Positions 1 through 6,193 of a DNA stretch of 14,194 bases are shown piece after piece. The stretch's first letter is position 1. Every line of letters begins with the position of its first letter. The position numbers and the translations under genes were made by a program. A model generated the notes under the pieces. It was not told where the DNA came from. It did no database searches and saw nothing but the letters and a program-made list of their open reading frames with translations. This stretch comes from Lentimicrobium sp. Lineage in GTDB: Bacteria > Bacteroidota > Bacteroidia > Flavobacteriales > Flavobacteriaceae. The stretch spans positions 1 through 14,194 of the forward strand of contig JAEMQE010000280.1 of NCBI GenBank assembly GCA_022758945.1. Direction: 5' to 3'.

Positions 1-716
1 TATAGCCAAATGGGTAAATCCAGCCAAAGTATTGACAAAAGATAAGCCGGAATACAAGCTATTGCAAACAATTTAAAAGCTGTTTCATAAAAAGAATGTT
101 CTGATTTTCGAAGGTTTAAAAAGCCGAAAATCAATCCCATACAAGCAAAGAAAAACCAACCATTGTACTGAAAATGCAAATAATAATATATCGAAGACAA
201 ATACAAATCCTGGACGAAATCTTTGGCTGCCATCATATAAGCCAAATAAAAGGTACCCAAAGAAGAAATAATATTGAAAAACAGCCCTGCTTTAAACCAT
301 TTTTTTGACAACAAATCGTCGTCCAATTGTTTTAAATCCTTGATAAATCTAAAGGCAAACGCATAAGAAACTAATATTGAAGCTGTGGAAAAAAATATGG
401 AATACAATCCGTAGCCTTCAATAATAAAGAAAACAAGCATTCCGTAGGAACAAATTAAATTGGCTATAATTAATTTTTTGTATTTATTTCCTTGAAAGTC
501 AGCTATTTTTGTTTGAAGATAATAGACCATCAAAACCATTAAAGTATGGCTAATCCAACCGGCAAAAGCAAAATGAGAATGAGAATGCTGAAGATGTTTT
601 TGATCAAAATATGGAAATTCAAAACCTATTTTATAGCGCATCAAAACGCCAAGTGAAGCAACAATACAAAGATTTAATAAAGAGAATTTTAGCCAAAATT
701 TGATATTTAATTGCAT
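1..716 (-). CDS. Polytopic membrane protein, heme-copper oxidase subunit I-like (3' end outside window)
   Basis: Reading the minus strand from ATG at 716 gives an unbroken frame of 238 codons running off the window edge, so the C-terminus is missing. The protein is very hydrophobic, with about six or more membrane segments. An early His cluster (HSHSHFAFAGW, about residues 45-55) lies at the start of a helix, and a later YLHFQYNGWFFF segment follows. His-rich helix starts of this kind resemble heme-ligating helices of the heme-copper oxidase/NO reductase subunit I superfamily. I recall small relatives in Bacteroidota but cannot name the family firmly. The ATG directly follows the TAG of the upstream Crp/Fnr-type gene (TAGATG, no spacer), so the two are very likely co-transcribed and translationally coupled. 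An oxygen- or NO-related membrane role is inference. It could instead be a heme-binding membrane protein with no catalytic activity. Confidence 0.7.
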   Translation of the reverse strand, partial: MQLNIKFWLKFSLLNLCIVASLGVLMRYKIGFEFPYFDQKHLQHSHSHFAFAGWISHTLMVLMVYYLQTKIADFQGNKYKKLIIANLICSYGMLVFFIIEGYGLYSIFFSTASILVSYAFAFRFIKDLKQLDDDLLSKKWFKAGLFFNIISSLGTFYLAYMMAAKDFVQDLYLSSIYYYLHFQYNGWFFFACMGLIFGFLNLRKSEHSFYETAFKLFAIACIPAYLLSILWLDLPIWL

Positions 717-1310
717 CTAATAATATATTTTGTGATTGATGATTTCTACTTTGTTTGTTTCTTTCATTTTAGTAAAAACCCGAATTACTGTTTCCACTCT
801 AAGTCCCGTGTGATTGGCAACTTCTTGTCGTGTATATGGGATTAAGATTTTCTCGGAACTGTGACCGGATTTTTTTTTGTAAGAATTTAAAAAAGCGATG
901 ATTCTAAATTCAGGTTTTTGATTGATGATTTCTTTGGATGTTCTGGCTTTTGCATGAATTTTTTGAGCCAATAAAATCAAAAAATATTTCTGGATGGACG
1001 GATATTCATCCAAAATTTTGAAAAATTTATCCTTCGACAATTTTATAATGGTGCTGTCCTGAATCGTTATAGCTTTTGCCGGATAGGTTTCATTGATGAA
1101 TAATGGTGGCTCGCCAAAACCGTCTCCGGCTGAAAAAATCCCTTGAGTAAACTCCTTGCCTTCATCATTCGAATTGAACATTCTAACACTTCCATCAAGG
1201 ATTTGATAGTAAAAATTTGCTATTTCATCTTCATCAAAAACAATTTCATTTTTCTTGTATTTTTTGGCAACAGCTCCCCAAGTATAAAGTAAATCTAAAT
1301 CTATTTGCAT
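717..1310 (-). CDS. Crp/Fnr-family transcriptional regulator without cysteines
   Basis: This is a 197-residue regulator with an N-terminal cyclic-nucleotide-binding-type beta roll (about 15-100, with the turn GDGFGEPPLF at 62-71), a dimerisation helix (about 104-130) and a Crp-type helix-turn-helix (about 158-184). The recognition helix reads GLRVETVIRVF. Glu173 and Arg177 match the residues that in Crp and Fnr read the TGA half-site core. The position that is Ser in Fnr is Ile176. There is no cysteine in the whole protein, so it cannot hold an Fnr-type Fe-S cluster; its signal is unknown (heme/NO, another ligand, or none). It is the first gene of a pair with the oxidase-like membrane protein, and it diverges from the copper-uptake genes. 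A TATGA-N6-TCATA palindrome at 1403-1418 upstream suggests self-regulation and regulation of the divergent operon. The ATG start at 1310 fits the family length. Confidence 0.9.
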   Translation of the reverse strand: MQIDLDLLYTWGAVAKKYKKNEIVFDEDEIANFYYQILDGSVRMFNSNDEGKEFTQGIFSAGDGFGEPPLFINETYPAKAITIQDSTIIKLSKDKFFKILDEYPSIQKYFLILLAQKIHAKARTSKEIINQKPEFRIIAFLNSYKKKSGHSSEKILIPYTRQEVANHTGLRVETVIRVFTKMKETNKVEIINHKIYY

Positions 1311-1372
1311 AATTGATGTTGAGTAATTTATGTATTTTTTTGCAATTTACTTGGCAAATACAACTTAGGCCA

Positions 1373-1380
1373 CAAATTTA
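1373..1380 (-). promoter_or_regulatory. -7 box (TAAATTTG) of the crp/fnr-type gene
   Basis: On the minus strand this is a full match to the Bacteroidota -7 consensus TAnnTTTG. It predicts transcription from about 1368, giving a leader of roughly 58 nt before the ATG at 1310. No convincing -33 TTG element is seen at the usual spacing, which fits an activator-dependent promoter. The first T lies 30.5 bp from the centre of the palindrome at 1403-1418. Confidence 0.5.
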
Positions 1381-1402
1381 ATTTTTATAAAGTTATATAA
1401 AA

Positions 1403-1418
1403 TATGACCAAAATCATA
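1403..1418. promoter_or_regulatory. Probable Crp/Fnr-type operator, TATGA-N6-TCATA
   Basis: The site has perfect 5-bp arms (TATGA/TCATA) separated by CCAAAA. The core TGA-N6-TCA has the half-site spacing used by Crp/Fnr family dimers. It lies between the regulator gene and the divergent copper operon, and its centre (1410.5) is 30.5 bp from the first base of each of the two outward-facing TAnnTTTG boxes. That places it at about -41.5 for both start sites, a class II activator position. The same TGAC-N4-ATCA core occurs at 8813-8824. Binding by the regulator encoded at 717-1310 is inferred. Confidence 0.6.
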
Positions 1419-1440
1419 AAAACAATTTTAATTGAAAGGT

Positions 1441-1448
1441 TACATTTG
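1441..1448 (+). promoter_or_regulatory. -7 box (TACATTTG) of the copper-handling operon
   Basis: This is a full match to TAnnTTTG, 30.5 bp downstream of the operator centre at 1410.5. It predicts a transcript start near 1453-1456. That leaves almost no leader before the best start codon of the following gene (GTG at 1453). No clear -33 box is present. Confidence 0.5.
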
Positions 1449-1452
1449 TATT

Positions 1453-1827
1453 GTGAAAAAGATATTATTCCTATTAGCGTTATTTATGTTACTAAAACCG
1501 GTGTTTCCGGTTATAGACTACATCGTTAATTATGAATATATTTCTAAAGTTCTTTGTGTTAATAAAGACAAGCCAAAAATGCACTGCAACGGTAAATGTC
1601 ACTTGATGAAAGAACTTGCTAAAGCATCTGAGAACGAAAAACCCATTTCTTCAGACAAAAAAAATGCAGCACAAGAATCGGAAGTGTTGTTTTTTGAGGA
1701 AATCAAATCATTCAAAATCACTTCTATTTATCTTGACGATAAACAAAAAATAAACAGCAACTATTCTAACTTTTATTCCTTTTTGAATAGTACTTCGCTT
1801 TTTCATCCGCCCACTTTCATTTCCTAA
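1453..1827 (+). CDS. Small membrane-anchored Cys-motif protein, probably metal (copper) related
   Basis: From GTG at 1453 this is a 124-residue protein beginning VKKILFLLALFMLLKPVFPV, a hydrophobic N-terminal anchor or uncleaved signal. An in-frame TTG at 1432 would add seven residues but lies upstream of the predicted transcript start, so GTG is preferred. ATG at 1486 is a third option but would cut off the anchor. The conserved-looking part is LCVNKDKPKMHCNGKCHLMK, with Cys35, Cys45 and Cys49 (CX9CX3C) and nearby His/Met residues, which could bind a soft metal. The rest is charged and hydrophilic. I recall similar unnamed proteins in Bacteroidota next to TonB receptors but cannot give a family name. 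It is the first gene of a plus-strand set with a Met/His-rich lipoprotein and an OprC-like receptor, so a role in copper acquisition at the envelope is likely but inferred. Confidence 0.75.
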   Translation: MKKILFLLALFMLLKPVFPVIDYIVNYEYISKVLCVNKDKPKMHCNGKCHLMKELAKASENEKPISSDKKNAAQESEVLFFEEIKSFKITSIYLDDKQKINSNYSNFYSFLNSTSLFHPPTFIS

Positions 1828-1856
1828 TTTTTCAAGTTTTTTACAATGGCATTATT

Positions 1857-1873
1857 CAATAGCGATACTATTG
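1857..1873 (+). repeat. Short inverted repeat CAATAG-CGATA-CTATTG
   Basis: This is a perfect 6-bp inverted repeat with a 5-nt loop, extendable by one T/A pair on each side, in the 84-bp gap between the small Cys-protein gene and the lipoprotein gene. A T-rich stretch follows shortly after. The stem is AT-rich and weak, so at most it would be a mild attenuator or RNA-processing site. A chance occurrence is equally possible. Confidence 0.25.
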
Positions 1874-1911
1874 ATGTGTCTTTTTATTATCGAATTTTAA
1901 AAAATTAAACA

Positions 1912-2757
1912 ATGAAATTTTTAAGAATGTTACCATTGGTTTTAGTGACCATTATATCCTCGTGCTCTTCAAACAATGATCCAGCTCCTGTGGATGAACT
2001 AGACGGACTAACTAAGTTTAAAGAGATAACGAATTCCACTCATACCATAGAATTATACAAACACATGAGTGGTTTAGAGCAAGGTTATAATGAAATTGCA
2101 CTAAAAATAAAAGACAACGCCACCAATCAATATGTGAAAAATGCTACCGTTTCTTGGATGCCATTGATGCACATGACGATGATGACGCACTCTTGTCCAA
2201 AATCGCCAGTAACCAAAGTTTCTACTGACGGATTAGTTTATGAAGGATATATTGTTTTTACAATGGCACAAAACCCTACGGAATATTGGGATTTAAAAAT
2301 TGATTACACCATTAATGGGGTGGCTTATTCTATGACTTCGGTTGTTGATGTTCCAGCTTCGGCAAAACAAAGAGTGACTACTTTTACAGGTACTGACGGT
2401 GTGAAATATGTTGCCGCTTATGCCGATCCACATCATCCAAAAGTAGGAATAAATGATATGGTAGCGGGTGTTTGGAAAATGCAAGATATGATGACTTTTC
2501 CGGTTGTTGATAATTTTAAATTGAAAATTGATCCAAGAATGCCAAGCATGGGAAATCACGGTTCGCCTAATAATGTGGACTTAACCCAAATAAAATCGGG
2601 GGATTTGTATAGTGGAAAACTATCGTTGACTATGACGGGTTTGTGGAGAATCAATCTTCAATTAGTTAATGCCTCTGGAACTGTTTTGAAAGGAGAACCC
2701 ATTGTTGAGGGAGATCCTTTGAGTGTAAGCAGTATTTACTTTGAAATAGAGTTTTAA
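1912..2757 (+). CDS. Lipoprotein with two Met/His-rich YtkA/FixH-like regions, putative copper binding
   Basis: This is a 281-residue protein with a lipoprotein signal: a basic start, a hydrophobic stretch and then IISSC with the acylated Cys at 18, followed by a Ser/Asn/Pro linker. It is therefore anchored to an envelope membrane. It looks like two similar beta-rich halves. The first contains WMPLMHMTMMTHSCP (83-97). The second contains DPRMPSMGNHGSP (208-220), followed by YSGKLSLTMTGLWRINLQL, the kind of ending seen in YtkA/FixH-like domains. DPHHP (173-177) lies between. The density of Met, His and one Cys suggests Cu(I)/Cu(II) binding. It is 84 bp downstream of the small Cys protein and just upstream of the OprC-like receptor. 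It may capture copper at the surface or pass it on in the periplasm. The copper role is inferred from motifs and neighbours; no enzymatic motif was seen. Confidence 0.75.
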   Translation: MKFLRMLPLVLVTIISSCSSNNDPAPVDELDGLTKFKEITNSTHTIELYKHMSGLEQGYNEIALKIKDNATNQYVKNATVSWMPLMHMTMMTHSCPKSPVTKVSTDGLVYEGYIVFTMAQNPTEYWDLKIDYTINGVAYSMTSVVDVPASAKQRVTTFTGTDGVKYVAAYADPHHPKVGINDMVAGVWKMQDMMTFPVVDNFKLKIDPRMPSMGNHGSPNNVDLTQIKSGDLYSGKLSLTMTGLWRINLQLVNASGTVLKGEPIVEGDPLSVSSIYFEIEF

Positions 2758-2766
2758 TAAATAATA

Positions 2767-2896
2767 ATGAGGCTGTCTAAAAATCATAACTAAGAATCAA
2801 TTTTGTCATTCCGACGCAGGAGGAATCTCAATAAGCGTGAGCAATAAATGTGATTTCTCCTTACGTCGAAATGACAATTTTTTTAAACGGCTTCAT
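2767..2896. repeat. 130-bp MITE/REP-like inverted-repeat element
   Basis: The outer ends form terminal inverted repeats: ATGAGGCTGTCTAAAAA at 2767-2783 and, inverted, ATGAAGCCGTTTAAAAA at 2880-2896 (14 of 17 identical). Inside is a second long imperfect palindrome, with its left arm at 2803-2830 starting TTGTCATTCCGACG and its right arm at 2849-2877 ending CGTCGAAATGACAA, around an 18-nt loop. I recall TGTCATTCCGACG...CGTCGAAATGACA palindromes as frequent intergenic repeats in Flavobacterium genomes. No transposase is encoded, so it would be non-autonomous. It sits between the lipoprotein and TonB-receptor genes and would form a strong RNA hairpin in their transcript. It also creates a false upstream extension of the receptor reading frame. 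Confidence 0.7.
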
Positions 2897-2914
2897 AATT
2901 TTACAATTTTTTAT

Positions 2915-4912
2915 ATGAAAAACTTTATACTTTTTATAGGGTTGTGCTTTTTCGTTCCAAAAATGAGTATAGCACAAGAAAAACCCGTTGATACGATAGC
3001 ACCAAAGGATTTAAAAGAAGTTATTGTTATTGGCAAAAAAGCACAATTGTATCAAAAACAAGCCAAACCATTGGCTACTATCGATGAATATTTACAGCAG
3101 TCTAGTAAAATTGATATGATAAGACGAGGTAGTTACGCTTGGGAACCGATGATAAACAATATGACCACCGAAAGAACTTTGGTAACTATTGACGGAATGC
3201 GCGTTTTTGGAGCATGCACCGACAAAATGGATCCAATTACTTCTTATGTCGAGGTTTCCAATTTGTCCGAAGCGACAATAAAATCGGGGCAACAAGGAGC
3301 TTGTCATGGTGCAACCATTGGTGGTTCTGTCGATTTGCAAAGAAACCGAAGTGGGTTTTCCGATTTGGGTTGGGACGCTTCTTTGAATACTGGTTTTGAA
3401 ACCAATAGTCAGCAAAAAATTATTGGTTCAGCCATAAATTATGCCAAAAAATCGTTTTATGTAGATACCGATTTTATGTTTCGAGACGCTGAAAATTATA
3501 CCGATGGAAAGGGTCAGGAAGTTTTGTTTTCACAGTTTCAAAAATTTAATATTTCGGCAACTTCGGGATTTGCATTTGATAAAAATAAATTGCTCGAAGG
3601 TTCAATAATTTATGATAAGGCGACCAATGTAGGTTATCCTGCTTTGCCAATGGATGTTTCTTTGGCCGAAGCATTAATCACTTCCCTAAAATATGAATAT
3701 GTTCCGGAATCATCCAAGATTGACAAATGGGAAACGAAAATTTACTATAATACGGTCACTCATAAAATGGATGACACCAAGCGACCTTCGGTTCCTATTC
3801 ACATGGATATGCCGGGTTGGACGGATACTTTTGGATTTTATTCCAAAGCAAATGGAGTGCTCAGAAAGCATCATTTTCTAGCCGATTTGAATTCGTTTTA
3901 CAATCGTTCGGTAGCCGAAATGACAATGTATCCAGCAGATTCCAACGAAAAACTGATGTTCATGTACACTTGGCCTGATGTTAAAACGTTTTACACCGCC
4001 TTATTTTTAGAAGACAATATTGCATTGAATTTGCATTCGAGTTTGAAATTTTCGACAAGTTTAGCCAATCATTTTAATCAGGTTGCAAGCCAATTAGGAT
4101 TAGAAAGTTTACAAATTTTTTATCCCAATATGAAAGACAGCAAAAACAGAATTTTGCCAAGCATTTCTTCTAATTATTCGTATGATGAAAATGGTTTTTC
4201 TTATGGGTTTGGTCTGGCTTTTGGCGAACGTGCTCCATCAGTTTCTGAAGGTTACGGATTTTATTTATTCAATAGTTTTGACCGTTACGACTACATTGGA
4301 AACCCGGAATTAAAGAATGAAAATTCAGTAGAAGGAAGTGTTTCTGTAGGCTATAAAACGCAAAAATGGAGTGCAAAAATGACTTCTTCCTATTTTCATA
4401 TTTCCAATTATATTGTGGGAAAACCCGATGATTCTTTAATTCCAATGACCATTGGTGCCAGCGGTGTGAAAATCTACACCTCATTAGATTATGCAACCAT
4501 TTTCAATGCCGATTTGAATTTAGAATACCAGTTATCGACGAATTTTAAATGGAAAGGACAATTGGTTTACAGCTACGGAAAAGATTTCGAAGAAAGGAAT
4601 TTGCCGTTTATTAGTCCGTTGCGTTATTTTTCTTCTTTAGATTATAGAAAAGGAAATTTTTCAACAGAAATTGCGGTTCAGGGAAATGCAACTCAAACTC
4701 AATACAGCCCTTTTTATGGAGAAGATAGAACGCCTGATTATGCTATTTTGAATTTAAATGCAGGATATTCTTTTGCTTTCGAAAAAGTGAAATGTAATTT
4801 GAAAACGGGAATCGAGAATATTTTTGACACCTATTATTCTACTTTTTCAGACTGGAATAATATTCCCAGAAAAGGGAGGAATTTCTTTTTGAATGTTGCC
4901 TTTGGTTTTTGA
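2915..4912 (+). CDS. TonB-dependent outer-membrane receptor, OprC/NosA-like copper type
   Basis: The start is taken at ATG 2915 (665 residues). It gives a clean signal peptide, MKNFILFIGLCFFVPKMSIA, before QEKP. The earlier in-frame ATG at 2837 lies inside a repeat and encodes unrelated basic residues. After a short TonB-box-like region (DLKEVIVIGKK, 32-42) comes a plug domain (about 50-145, with LVTIDGMRVFGA and the usual GGSVDL ending) and then a 22-strand-type barrel ending in Phe. The plug has C101-TDK-M105 followed by DP, and the barrel has H283-K-M285. These correspond to the CxxxM and HxM ligands known for the copper receptor OprC, while NosA is the relative needed to supply copper to N2O reductase. 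IHMDMPGW (295-302) adds more Met/His. There is no N-terminal carboxypeptidase-like domain and no SusD partner, so it is not a glycan system. Copper is the best-supported substrate, though not proven. Confidence 0.85.
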   Translation: MKNFILFIGLCFFVPKMSIAQEKPVDTIAPKDLKEVIVIGKKAQLYQKQAKPLATIDEYLQQSSKIDMIRRGSYAWEPMINNMTTERTLVTIDGMRVFGACTDKMDPITSYVEVSNLSEATIKSGQQGACHGATIGGSVDLQRNRSGFSDLGWDASLNTGFETNSQQKIIGSAINYAKKSFYVDTDFMFRDAENYTDGKGQEVLFSQFQKFNISATSGFAFDKNKLLEGSIIYDKATNVGYPALPMDVSLAEALITSLKYEYVPESSKIDKWETKIYYNTVTHKMDDTKRPSVPIHMDMPGWTDTFGFYSKANGVLRKHHFLADLNSFYNRSVAEMTMYPADSNEKLMFMYTWPDVKTFYTALFLEDNIALNLHSSLKFSTSLANHFNQVASQLGLESLQIFYPNMKDSKNRILPSISSNYSYDENGFSYGFGLAFGERAPSVSEGYGFYLFNSFDRYDYIGNPELKNENSVEGSVSVGYKTQKWSAKMTSSYFHISNYIVGKPDDSLIPMTIGASGVKIYTSLDYATIFNADLNLEYQLSTNFKWKGQLVYSYGKDFEERNLPFISPLRYFSSLDYRKGNFSTEIAVQGNATQTQYSPFYGEDRTPDYAILNLNAGYSFAFEKVKCNLKTGIENIFDTYYSTFSDWNNIPRKGRNFFLNVAFGF

Positions 4913-4917
4913 TAGGA

Positions 4918-6111
4918 TTAGAAAACCTCTCCAATTTTTAGGTAAACGCTGGCGTAATCTTTACTGATTCCAAAATCGAAAGCAACATTTACTTTGGTGT
5001 ATTTATTGAATTTTAATCGGACTCCAGTTCCGATTGCGGGCTGCCAATATTTAAAATGTTGCGTGTCATATTCAGATGCCGAAGTGGTGTTTGCAAAAAC
5101 TACACCGCCCAAAAATCCGTTTCGCGTGATGTTGAAACGGTATTCGGTTTCAAAGAAAAGCATTGCATTACTGCGGTATCTGTTTTTTTGGAGTCCTCTC
5201 GAAGAACTACTGGTGCCCGGTTCAGATCGGGTTGATGGTAAATCGAAATAGGGAGCTTCACCCGAAAGGATTGTCCAATAATAAGAGCGCAGTGCGAGAA
5301 CACTTCGTGCATAAGGAATAGAAAAATATTTTCTGGCATCAATAAATAGCGACTGCCATTTGGTATCACTACCCAAACTTTTGTCGTTGTACAAATAGGT
5401 TGCATTGGCATACATTCCGTCCTGTGGATTATTGATGTTTTTTCGATTGTCGAAAACGATGGGAACAGAAACGCCAGAGGAGATGGTTTTATTGGTAGTT
5501 GTTTCAGGAATTTCGGCTTCTATCTTCGTTTCTTTTATTTCAAGATCGTGATGTTCGTCGTATTGATACCCCAATCCGATAGCCAAATTAGGGAGAATTC
5601 CTTTCAAGACATTTTGATGAAATCGCAAGGTTTTACCATCAACCAATGTTTTGTTACTTTCTGGAGTACCTCCGCCCAAACCCCAAGTATCCTGCGGAAA
5701 ATTTAAAGCAAAATATTCGCCAACAAAATTCCAACTATTTTCTTTGAGCCAAATAGTAGGGTAAATTTCGATGCCATATTGATTATTAAACGAAACGTAA
5801 GGGATTAAATAAACGGTAGAATTATTGGTGTTGGATTTGTCACCCAATAAAAAAGTAGCATTAAAAGAAGATACGAGTATTCTTTCACCAGCATTTCTGG
5901 CATCAACCGGGAAAAATGAAAAACTGACTTTCTTGTTTTCAATTTTTTCCTGACTTTTTTTGATTTTAAATAATTGAATCAAATAGTCGATACCATCTTT
6001 TTGAACAATAGTATCGTTATTTTTATTAATGAAATAACGCTCATCATTTTGAGCATTTACTTCAATAGCTAAAAAAAGAAGTAGTATTAATGAAAGAAAT
6101 TTTCTTGTCAT
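4918..6111 (-). CDS. Outer-membrane beta-barrel protein, BamA/Omp85 surface-antigen family, no POTRA domains
   Basis: This is a 397-residue protein with a signal peptide (cleavage probably after VNA, before QNDERYF). A short charged periplasmic part (to about residue 60) replaces the usual POTRA repeats, and then a barrel-sized region follows. SRGLQKNRYRSN followed by LFFETEYRF resembles the conserved RGY-type loop and the following strand of the Omp85 barrel. The protein ends in a typical alternating strand, SVYLKIGEVF, with terminal Phe. Family members are involved in outer-membrane protein or lipid handling, or are secretion-type pores; the specific job of this short form is unknown. It converges on the copper receptor gene with only 5 bp between stop codons and no obvious terminator. 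It lies 82 bp downstream of nadB on the same strand, with its own possible promoter (TAAATTTG at 6143-6150). Confidence 0.75.
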   Translation of the reverse strand: MTRKFLSLILLLFLAIEVNAQNDERYFINKNNDTIVQKDGIDYLIQLFKIKKSQEKIENKKVSFSFFPVDARNAGERILVSSFNATFLLGDKSNTNNSTVYLIPYVSFNNQYGIEIYPTIWLKENSWNFVGEYFALNFPQDTWGLGGGTPESNKTLVDGKTLRFHQNVLKGILPNLAIGLGYQYDEHHDLEIKETKIEAEIPETTTNKTISSGVSVPIVFDNRKNINNPQDGMYANATYLYNDKSLGSDTKWQSLFIDARKYFSIPYARSVLALRSYYWTILSGEAPYFDLPSTRSEPGTSSSSRGLQKNRYRSNAMLFFETEYRFNITRNGFLGGVVFANTTSASEYDTQHFKYWQPAIGTGVRLKFNKYTKVNVAFDFGISKDYASVYLKIGEVF

Positions 6112-6142
6112 ACACTAAAATTTGTGTAAAATTATAATGTGA

Positions 6143-6150
6143 CAAATTTA
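6143..6150 (-). promoter_or_regulatory. Possible -7 box (TAAATTTG) for the Omp85-type gene
   Basis: A minus-strand match to TAnnTTTG in the 82-bp gap after nadB predicts a start near 6138 and a leader of about 27 nt before ATG 6111. The upstream TTG-type element is not clear, and read-through from nadB is also possible. The gap otherwise holds only A/T runs. Confidence 0.35.
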
Positions 6151-6193
6151 TAAATTCAAGCTGAATATAAATTGGTATTGCTGCTTTAAAAAA

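Noticed and set aside
1341..1358. TTGC-N10-GCAA palindrome in the leader of the Crp/Fnr-type gene as a second operator
   Set aside because: Only four bases per arm in AT-rich sequence; the spacing does not fit the family and there is no second copy.
2293..2559. Minus-strand 88-codon frame opposite the lipoprotein gene
   Set aside because: It is an antisense shadow; its His/Trp-rich composition mirrors the Met/His codons of the real gene.
2837..2914. In-frame ATG at 2837 as start of the TonB receptor
   Set aside because: It lies inside the 130-bp inverted-repeat element and adds 26 basic residues before a perfect signal peptide that begins at 2915.
4994..5251. Plus-strand frame inside the Omp85-type gene
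   Set aside because: It is an antisense shadow without an independent start context; the minus-strand protein has a signal peptide and a complete barrel pattern.
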